Source: Spirochaetota bacterium
GTDB taxonomy: Bacteria; Spirochaetota; Spirochaetia; Treponematales; Treponemataceae
Assembly (NCBI GenBank): GCA_023393015.1
Contig: JAEWMY010000003.1
Span: 1 to 40,719 of the forward strand
Reading direction: 5' to 3'
DNA length: 40,719 nucleotides
A model generated the notes under the pieces. The model ran no database searches, had not been told where the DNA came from, and saw only the letters and a list, made by a program, of their open reading frames with translations. The position numbers and the translations under genes were made by a program. Of the stretch, positions 24,534 to 30,934 are shown one piece after another; position 1 is the first letter of the stretch; each line of letters begins with the position of its first letter.

Positions 24534-25001
24534 CTAACCGCGGTTTTTGGAGCGGAATTCGCGCTGTAAATCGCGTTGAACCTCTCGGTCGCGTATATCC
24601 GCCCTCTTGTCAAACAATTTTTTGCCCTTGCAGATACCCAGTTGCACCTTGATTCGTCCTTTTTTCAGGTATATCTCGAGGGGTACGAGGGTGAAGCCCT
24701 TTTCCTCGACTTTTCTGGTCAGACGCTTTATCTCGTCCCGATGCAACAACAGTTTTTTCGGACGGTCGGGATCATGGTTGAAGATGGAAGAATACACGTA
24801 CGGCGTCACGTGAAAGCCCATGAGCCACACCTCGTTCGAGCGGATCTCGGCGAAGCTGTCCGGAAAGGAGACGTTGCCCGCGCGCACGGACTTAACCTCG
24901 GTTCCCTCAAGCACGATACCGCACTCGATCGCGTCCTCTATGGCGTAGTTGAAGCGCGCTTTCCTGTTCTGCGCGATGATTTTTACCGATCCGTCACTCA
25001 T
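24534..25001 (-). CDS. smpB: SmpB, tmRNA-binding protein
   Basis: A 155-aa protein that binds tmRNA and brings it to stalled ribosomes in trans-translation. Family sequence is clear: IIAQNRKARFNYAIEDAIE near the N-terminus, GIVLEGTEVKSVRAG, SFAEIRSNEVWLMGFHV, HDPDRPKKLLLHRDEIKRL and the basic C-terminal tail with GICKGKKLFDKRADIRDREV. The start ATG 25001 gives the usual N-terminus (MSDGSVK) and lies 6 nt after a consensus -10 box, with no ribosome binding site. The tmRNA gene itself is not in the window. Confidence 0.96.
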   Translation of the reverse strand: MSDGSVKIIAQNRKARFNYAIEDAIECGIVLEGTEVKSVRAGNVSFPDSFAEIRSNEVWLMGFHVTPYVYSSIFNHDPDRPKKLLLHRDEIKRLTRKVEEKGFTLVPLEIYLKKGRIKVQLGICKGKKLFDKRADIRDREVQRDLQREFRSKNRG

Positions 25002-25007
25002 CGGTGG

Positions 25008-25037
25008 ATTATATGTTTTCGCCGTTATACTTGTCAA
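25008..25037 (-). promoter_or_regulatory. smpB promoter with consensus boxes, leaderless geometry
   Basis: Minus strand: TTGACA (25037-25032), an 18-nt spacer and TATAAT (25013-25008), both consensus. The ATG of smpB (25001) follows after 6 nt, so the transcript should start on the A of the start codon. Confidence 0.75.
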
Positions 25038-25082
25038 CGACGGGGCTTCATGGTAGATTTTACCGGATTCCCGTCAGTTCGT

Positions 25083-25087
25083 GGAGG
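25083..25087 (+). promoter_or_regulatory. Ribosome binding site deciding the start of the SPase-like gene
   Basis: GGAGG, 7 nt before ATG 25095. This favours that start over the in-frame ATG at 25050, which has no ribosome binding site. Confidence 0.65.
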
Positions 25088-25094
25088 CGCTTCT

Positions 25095-25832
25095 ATGCCC
25101 GCTAAATGGCACAAATACTCATACTCCGCGCAAATAGAGGAGCGAAGGGCGTATACGACGGTGCTCGTATTCGTGATCGTGCTGCTCGTGGTCTTCAATC
25201 TCGTAAACGCGAACCTTGTCACGTTCTTTTCGATCCGTTCGGACGCCATGGAGCCGACTCTTTCCGCCCATGACGCGATCGTGACCACGCCGTTGTACGA
25301 TTCGCGACAGACGAAGAGGGACGGTCTTTCCCTGTTTCTGCCCTCGTCGCGCGGGGACATAGTGGTTCTCACGCCCGCGTATTCCGACCCGCCCTCGTTG
25401 CCGGTTCGGTTCTTCAGGATCCTCGTTTCCTTCGTCACGTTCCAGAGGATTCGCCCGTTTCAGGAGGGCGTGTATCCCGGCGAGCAACCCGCGATCCGGC
25501 GACTTCTCGCGTATCCCGGCGACTCCCTCTACATGAAGGACTTTACCCTCTACGTCAGACCCGCGGGCTCCACTCATTTTCTTTCCGAATACGAGCTTGT
25601 GGACGTTTCCTACGACATCAAACAGGATTCCCTGCCGGAAGGGTGGGGCGAAGATTTTCCGTTTTCGGCTTCCTTCGGCGAGATAACCCTCGGCGAGGAC
25701 GAATACTTCGTGTTGTGCGACAACCGACGCATCACGAGCGATTCGCGCGTGTGGGGGCCGCTCCCGTCCGCGCGGATACGAGGCAGGGCCGTCCTGCGTT
25801 ACTGGCCCTTCGCCGGGTTTGGCGCCCTGTAG
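25095..25832 (+). CDS. Signal peptidase I-like protein without the Ser/Lys dyad
   Basis: A 245-aa protein with one N-terminal membrane segment (about 22-45) and the S26 (LepB) body. Family boxes are present: SDAMEPTLSAHD (49-60), SRGDIVVLTP (85-94), AYPGDSLYM (139-147) and CDNRRITSDSRVWGPLP near the C-terminus. The catalytic serine just before MxPTL is A51, and the general-base lysine before R136 is R135. Both catalytic residues are thus replaced, so peptidase activity by the known mechanism is not expected. It may be a regulatory pseudopeptidase or use another mechanism. The downstream hemW start lies 4 nt after the stop, so the two are cotranscribed. A functional lepB would have to exist elsewhere. 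Confidence 0.82.
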   Translation: MPAKWHKYSYSAQIEERRAYTTVLVFVIVLLVVFNLVNANLVTFFSIRSDAMEPTLSAHDAIVTTPLYDSRQTKRDGLSLFLPSSRGDIVVLTPAYSDPPSLPVRFFRILVSFVTFQRIRPFQEGVYPGEQPAIRRLLAYPGDSLYMKDFTLYVRPAGSTHFLSEYELVDVSYDIKQDSLPEGWGEDFPFSASFGEITLGEDEYFVLCDNRRITSDSRVWGPLPSARIRGRAVLRYWPFAGFGAL

Positions 25833-25836
25833 CGCC

Positions 25837-27033
25837 GTGAGGGCATCTCTCTACGCGCACGTTCCCCTCTGCCTCAGCAAATGCGCCTACTGCGATTTCT
25901 TCTCCCTTTCGCTTGACCGTTTTCCGGACTCGCCCGGAAGCGCCTCGGCCTCATCTTCCGTCGTCGCGGCCCTGTCCATCGAAATCGCCTCGCGCGTCCC
26001 GGAATGGAACGTTTCCCGATGGGATACCGTATACGTCGGAGGCGGAACCCCGAGCCTTCTGAACCCGCGCGACGTTTCCGCGCTCTGCGCGTCGATCAGA
26101 AACTCCGTGTCCGGCGACGTGCCGGAGGAATGGACCGTCGAGGCGAATCCCGAGGATATTACCGAGGAATGGCTCGACGCCTGCCGGGAGGCGGGCGTGA
26201 ACCGCCTTTCGGTCGGCGTTCAAAGCCTCAACGACAGGTGCCGTGTCGCGGTGGGCAGACGGGGATCCGCCGCGACGACTCTCGCCGCCCTCGCTCTCGC
26301 GCGGAAACGGTGGGACGCCGCAATTTCGGCCGATCTCATCACCGGTTTGCCCCATCAAACCATGGTCTCCCTCGGCCACGACATCGCCGTACTCGACGAA
26401 CTCGGCTGCGACCATGTCTCTCTTTACTCGCTGACCCTGGAAGAGGGAACCCCCCTTTATCGAACCGTCGAGGAGGGCCGCATGTCGGCCGTTCCGACGG
26501 CCATGACGGCGGCCATGCCGACGGAAGACGAGGCGACGGAGCTTTGGCTCCACGGGCGTGACGAGCTCGAACGGCGGGGCTACCGCCAGTACGAGGTTTC
26601 CAATTTCGCGCGAGCGGGCCGCGAAAGCGCGCACAACAGGGTCTACTGGCGGATGGGTTCGTGGATCGGCGTCGGACCTTCGGCCGCCGGGAACGTCCCT
26701 GACGGGGACCGCTCGACGAGAATCGCGAACGCGACGGACGTCGAAGCCTGGCTCGCCGATCCGGCCGGCGTCCAGGAAAGGATCGGCGTCTCCCGAAAGG
26801 AGACCGTCACCGAAACGATCATGATGGGCTTTCGTCTCAGGGAAGGCCTCGACCGTAAGGCTTTCGTGGACCGTTTCGGAGAGGACATACTCGACCTCGT
26901 CGGTGAGACGTTCTCCCGATGGGAGCGAAAGGGCCTCGCCGAAAGGTCCCCGGAAAACGTTTACCTCACCCGTGACGGATTGATGCTTCTCAACCGGTTC
27001 CTTTCGGAATGCCTCGACGAAATGGGAGACTGA
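25837..27033 (+). CDS. hemW: HemW-type radical SAM protein (heme chaperone family)
   Basis: A 398-aa radical SAM protein. The cluster motif CxxxCxYCDF is C12/C16/C19 (CLSKCAYCDFFS), the HemW rather than HemN form. Next come DTVYVGGGTPSLL (SAM-binding GGGTP), TVEANPEDIT, NRLSVGVQSLND and the conserved YQYEVSNFAR-like YRQYEVSNFARAG near the substrate side, then the C-terminal HemN_C helices. HemW binds heme and probably delivers it to respiratory enzymes; it should not be read as coproporphyrinogen oxidase. The start is GTG 25837, 4 nt after the previous stop; a TTG 18 nt upstream is possible. It converges on the helicase gene with a 3-nt gap. Confidence 0.9.
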   Translation: MRASLYAHVPLCLSKCAYCDFFSLSLDRFPDSPGSASASSSVVAALSIEIASRVPEWNVSRWDTVYVGGGTPSLLNPRDVSALCASIRNSVSGDVPEEWTVEANPEDITEEWLDACREAGVNRLSVGVQSLNDRCRVAVGRRGSAATTLAALALARKRWDAAISADLITGLPHQTMVSLGHDIAVLDELGCDHVSLYSLTLEEGTPLYRTVEEGRMSAVPTAMTAAMPTEDEATELWLHGRDELERRGYRQYEVSNFARAGRESAHNRVYWRMGSWIGVGPSAAGNVPDGDRSTRIANATDVEAWLADPAGVQERIGVSRKETVTETIMMGFRLREGLDRKAFVDRFGEDILDLVGETFSRWERKGLAERSPENVYLTRDGLMLLNRFLSECLDEMGD

Positions 27034-27036
27034 CCG

Positions 27037-29643
27037 CTAGTTGAAGAAACTGTTGAGCCGACCGTATATGGAGCTTATGAGTTCCATCGACTCCCGCGGC
27101 AAACTCTCGGGCGCCTCGTCTATGAGCGACTCGAGGCTCCCGATCGACTCGTTGAGCGCGGTATGAAATCCCCGCGAGCATTTGAACCAGTACTTGCCGG
27201 CGCCGTCGGTATACAGCGCGATGAATCCCATCTCTCGGCTCTTTTCCTTCGCGAGCGTGACGCGAAAGAGCCAGGGTAACGCGGCGACGAGCGGCCCGGG
27301 ATCCGCCGAGAACTCGAAGTTCTCCTTCCTTGGCCACGCGTCTTTCGGAACGGGCTCGAGGTTGAAGGTCGCGGCGATCCGGAAGACGCTCTGCATCTTC
27401 TCTCCGGCGAGAAGCTCTCCGGCGCCGTAGGTTATCTTGCCCTTCATGCCCGATATCTGAGCCGCGTGTGAACCGAGCAAATCGACGTTCTTGAGCGCCC
27501 TCATGAAGTCGTCGTAGGGTAGGGTAATCTGCTTCTTTCCCTTGACCTTCGCGACGGCGAACGATACGCCGCCTATTGAAACGGTCGACTCCCCCTCTTT
27601 CTTCGCCGTCGCGCCCGCCCGCGCGGAATTTCGAGCCTCGCGGGTGCCGATCCGCCCTCCGGGAGACTCGGTACCGCGCCGTCCGTTCCCGGTTCCGCCG
27701 TCCCGCGGGAAAGCCGCTTCGCGCGCCGAATCCTTGCCGCGTCCTCTCGAGGGCGCGAGTCTCGCGGGGAGTCCGGGGTCGATCCTAGAAAGAATTTCCG
27801 GGGTCAGCGGGGATACCGACATGGCGTACATCCGCGACGTCCGGACGATCTCGCCGGCGACGATGAAACGCGGCTCTTCTCGGTACATGCAGGAACCCGG
27901 GTGTATTTGAATGCGCTCGGCCGTCAGGCTCCTGAAAGAGTCCCTCCCGTCGCGGACGCAGACGAACTGTATCATGCCGGTCGCGACGGCGGTCAGATAA
28001 TCCCCGATCGAACCTCCCGAAAGGATCGGGACCCCCATGTCGGATACGATCATCTCCAGCTGTTCCTTGATGTTCGCTATCTCCGCCATGACGCGTTCGT
28101 CCAAAAAGCTGATCTCGCAGAACCGCGCGCGGTTTTTCGCCATCTTGTGCATCCTGAATATCTTCAGGAACGAGGCGAAGTCCCCATCGGCCTCGCGGAA
28201 ACCGTGATGCGCCTTGCGGGCTTCCATCTCCCGTCCGGGAGGAAGGATAAACGGGTTTTGGGCGGACAGAAATGACGCCGCGACGAGTATCTCGTCGATA
28301 ACGTCGGGGTAGTTCACGATCGCCTCGACGATCATCCGCGATTGCCGGGGTGGAAGCGGAAAGAGGCACATCATGGAACCGATCTTGGAAAGGGTGTTGT
28401 CGGGGGCGAGGGCGCCGAGAAGGTTCAGCGTGTCGATCGCTCCCGCGATACCCTCGCGCGAAGGCGGCGAAATGAAGTCAAACCTGTCGAAATCGCTTAT
28501 TCCCAATTCAGCCATGCGGAGAATAACCTCTGAAAGGTCCGTGCGGTAGATTTCCTCTTTCGTATACAGTTCGCGCGTCTCGAAATCCGCGCGCTCGTAC
28601 AGCCGGTAACAGGATCCTTCTCGCGTCCGTCCCGCGCGCCCCTTGCGCTGGTTGCACGAGGCCTTCGATACGGGAACCTCGACGAGACTCGAGGTATACG
28701 TGTGCGGATTGTAGAAATTGAGCTTCGCCTGGCCGGAATCGATAACGCTCGTGATGCCGTTTATCGTTACCGAGGTTTCGGCGATATTAGTGGATATGAC
28801 CATTTTCTTCTTGCCGAAGGAGGGAAGGTCGAACACGCGTTCCTGTTCTTCCTTGCTGAGTCGGCCGTACAGCGGCATGATCTGGAGTTTCCGGAACCAG
28901 CTTTCGGCCGACAGACGGTCGATGCAGTTCTTGATCGCGCGCTCTCCGGGAAGGAAGGCTAGGATGTCTCCCGAACGACCGTCGTCGAGTATGCGTCCGG
29001 TAATGGACGCGATCTTGTCGAAGAGGGCGGCTTCCGCGGCGAGGCTTCCTCCCGAAGCGGCGACCGCGGGAGGGTCGTAAACTACGGTGACCGGGTAGGT
29101 TATCGCGTCTATCTTGACCACGGGACAATCGTCGAAATACGCGGAAAAGAGCTCGGTATTTATGGTCGCCGAGGAAACGATGACCTTGAACTCGTGACGT
29201 TCGGACAATACCCGCTTGAGGAGACCGAGGATGAAATCGATGTTGAGGCTCCGCTCGTGGGCCTCGTCAACCAGAAGAAGGGAATACTTGCTGAGCCAAG
29301 GATCGAGCTTCATCTCCTGGAGCAGGATGCCGTCGGTCATGATCTTGATGCGGGTTGAGGCGTCGGTCTTGTCCTCGAAGCGCATCTTGTAGCCGACAAG
29401 GCCCGGCATCGGGGTCTTCAGCTGCTTCGAGATAAACTCGCTTACGGAAAGCGCCGCGATGCGCCGCGGTTGGGTCACGCCGATCATGCCGCCCGAGGTA
29501 TATCCGGCCTCATGAAGGATGATCGGGAGTTGGGTTGTTTTTCCGGAGCCCGTGGGGCTTTCGACGACTATTACCTGGTTCCTCGAAAGCATGTCGAGGA
29601 TTCTCTGTTTTTGCTGGTAAACCGGCAGGTCAGTGGGATTCAT
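27037..29643 (-). CDS. hrpA: HrpA-type DEAH-box ATP-dependent RNA helicase
   Basis: An 868-aa DEAH helicase. Motif I is TGSGKTTQ (about residues 31-38), motif II DEAH in LLVDEAHERS, motif III SSAT, and motif VI-type elements include STNIAETSVTINGI and QRKGRAGRTREG. The helicase-associated HA2/winged-helix region follows to about residue 600. Residues about 624-681 are an R/G-rich, low-complexity linker (SRGRGKD, GNGRRGTESPGGR). The remaining 190 residues differ from the long E. coli HrpA C-terminus and are not recognised. The total is far shorter than 1300-aa HrpA. It starts directly after the capA-like stop (TGAATG), so the two form one operon. Confidence 0.88.
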   Translation of the reverse strand: MNPTDLPVYQQKQRILDMLSRNQVIVVESPTGSGKTTQLPIILHEAGYTSGGMIGVTQPRRIAALSVSEFISKQLKTPMPGLVGYKMRFEDKTDASTRIKIMTDGILLQEMKLDPWLSKYSLLLVDEAHERSLNIDFILGLLKRVLSERHEFKVIVSSATINTELFSAYFDDCPVVKIDAITYPVTVVYDPPAVAASGGSLAAEAALFDKIASITGRILDDGRSGDILAFLPGERAIKNCIDRLSAESWFRKLQIMPLYGRLSKEEQERVFDLPSFGKKKMVISTNIAETSVTINGITSVIDSGQAKLNFYNPHTYTSSLVEVPVSKASCNQRKGRAGRTREGSCYRLYERADFETRELYTKEEIYRTDLSEVILRMAELGISDFDRFDFISPPSREGIAGAIDTLNLLGALAPDNTLSKIGSMMCLFPLPPRQSRMIVEAIVNYPDVIDEILVAASFLSAQNPFILPPGREMEARKAHHGFREADGDFASFLKIFRMHKMAKNRARFCEISFLDERVMAEIANIKEQLEMIVSDMGVPILSGGSIGDYLTAVATGMIQFVCVRDGRDSFRSLTAERIQIHPGSCMYREEPRFIVAGEIVRTSRMYAMSVSPLTPEILSRIDPGLPARLAPSRGRGKDSAREAAFPRDGGTGNGRRGTESPGGRIGTREARNSARAGATAKKEGESTVSIGGVSFAVAKVKGKKQITLPYDDFMRALKNVDLLGSHAAQISGMKGKITYGAGELLAGEKMQSVFRIAATFNLEPVPKDAWPRKENFEFSADPGPLVAALPWLFRVTLAKEKSREMGFIALYTDGAGKYWFKCSRGFHTALNESIGSLESLIDEAPESLPRESMELISSIYGRLNSFFN

Positions 29644-30843
29644 TCATTCAAGTATAGCGGTATCCGGTCTGAGGGGCAATAACGGGAGGTACGACGCCAT
29701 CAACGCGTACCGTTTTTCGTAGTAACGCCGTAACGCAGGTGACAGGGAATCCACGAACGCTCCCGTGAACTCGCGAACGACGACGCCGACCCCGGGGTCG
29801 GTGTAATTCGTTACCGGTACGACCTCGACGTCGAGCGCGCCTGATTCCCCGCCGAAGGTCACGCGCATCAATACCGAATCGCCGGTATACTCGCGGGCGG
29901 ATGCCGGATTTCCGGTATTCAGCTCGAAGCGTTGACCCGAAACGAAATTCCCCATGGAATACATGAGAAGCGCATCGCGGTCGCGGCCGGACACTCGCAC
30001 GACCTCCCAGGGCTGCATGACGTGGGGATGATTTCCCCATACGACGTCGGCGCCGGCCTCGGCAAGGGAACGGAACCAGCGACGCTTGTCCGCCGTCGGC
30101 TCGCGGACGTACTCCGGCTCGTCGCAGTGAATCGAGAGCACGAAAACGTCGCACGGATATTCCGCCCGCATTCTAGCGATCTCCGCCAGGAACGCCGCGC
30201 GCGATGACTCCGTCGGCGCGACGTAATAGACGAAATCCTTCGATCCGTCAAATGAGTTGAGTATCTCCGTGACCGCGAGAAACAGAACGCGCCGTCCCCG
30301 TCTCTCTATCAAGACGGGTTTGATTGCCTCGTCGCGGGACAGCTTCAGCCCGGAATGACTTACGCGATTCGCGAACGCGGCGTTTTTAGAAACATGACCG
30401 AAGGCAGAGAGGGTCGCGGCGATTCCCTTGACGCCTTGATCGTTCGAATGGTTGTTCGCGAGCGAGAAAGAATCGAAGCCGCCCCTGATCGCCGCCTCAA
30501 GGTAAGTGCGGTGCACGTTGAAACGCGGCCAGGTGGACAGGGGACGCGAATCGTATACCGGAGTTTCGAGATTGCCGAAGGTAATGTCGTCGGAGTGCAG
30601 CCTGTCGCGGATATCGCGATAGATCAAGTCGTAATCGGTCATGTTGAAGTTGACGGAATGCGCCATAATGTCACCCGTAAAGGTAAGCACGAGCGGTGCG
30701 GGTTCGGGCTTCGACGCATCCCCGACGGAAACTCCGTTTCGTGTCGAGACGCAAGACAACGACGACACGAACGCGAGGGAGATAAAAATACGGATTGCGG
30801 TCTCGCCGAACGTGGCACGTACCGAACGATCGTCAGTCAACAT
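29644..30843 (-). CDS. CapA/PGA-cap family metallophosphatase-like protein
   Basis: A 399-aa protein of the CapA (poly-gamma-glutamate capsule, PGA_cap) family with a calcineurin-like fold. Family motifs are LTFTGDIMAH near the N-terminus, FGNLETPV, SLANNHSNDQG, and WGNHPHVMQPWEVV. The N-terminus (about residues 14-31) is a signal peptide ending SLSC, so it is probably a lipoprotein with a spirochaete-type loose lipobox. The start ATG 30843 lies 9 nt after the -10 box; an in-frame ATG at 30879 would fall inside the promoter. Members act at the cell surface on polymers, but the substrate here is unknown. It is divergent from ppdK. Confidence 0.82.
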   Translation of the reverse strand: MLTDDRSVRATFGETAIRIFISLAFVSSLSCVSTRNGVSVGDASKPEPAPLVLTFTGDIMAHSVNFNMTDYDLIYRDIRDRLHSDDITFGNLETPVYDSRPLSTWPRFNVHRTYLEAAIRGGFDSFSLANNHSNDQGVKGIAATLSAFGHVSKNAAFANRVSHSGLKLSRDEAIKPVLIERRGRRVLFLAVTEILNSFDGSKDFVYYVAPTESSRAAFLAEIARMRAEYPCDVFVLSIHCDEPEYVREPTADKRRWFRSLAEAGADVVWGNHPHVMQPWEVVRVSGRDRDALLMYSMGNFVSGQRFELNTGNPASAREYTGDSVLMRVTFGGESGALDVEVVPVTNYTDPGVGVVVREFTGAFVDSLSPALRRYYEKRYALMASYLPLLPLRPDTAILE

Positions 30844-30852
30844 CGTAAAAAC

Positions 30853-30881
30853 AGTATACATTGACAGCGCTATATTCACAA
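30853..30881 (-). promoter_or_regulatory. capA-like gene promoter, interlocked with the ppdK promoter
   Basis: Minus strand: TTGTGA (30881-30876), a 17-nt spacer and TATACT (30858-30853), then 9 nt to the ATG at 30843. The spacer contains the -35 of the opposing ppdK promoter. Confidence 0.6.
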
Positions 30882-30889
30882 GTTACACT
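30861..30889 (+). promoter_or_regulatory. ppdK promoter
   Basis: TTGACA (30861-30866), a 17-nt spacer and TACACT (30884-30889), predicting a start near 30896 and a leader of about 39 nt. The spacer contains the -35 of the opposing capA-like promoter. Confidence 0.65.
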
Positions 30890-30916
30890 CGTTACGATAC
30901 ACAAAGGGATTAGCAC

Positions 30917-30922
30917 AGGAGG
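30917..30922 (+). promoter_or_regulatory. Strong ribosome binding site of ppdK
   Basis: AGGAGG, 12 nt before the ATG at 30935, a slightly long spacing. It is the clearest Shine-Dalgarno sequence in the window and contrasts with the nearby leaderless-type starts. Confidence 0.75.
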
Positions 30923-30934
30923 AATCGCAACAAG

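Noticed and set aside
25050..25094. Upstream ATG start for the signal-peptidase-like gene
   Set aside because: No ribosome binding site precedes it, whereas ATG 25095 has GGAGG at 7 nt.
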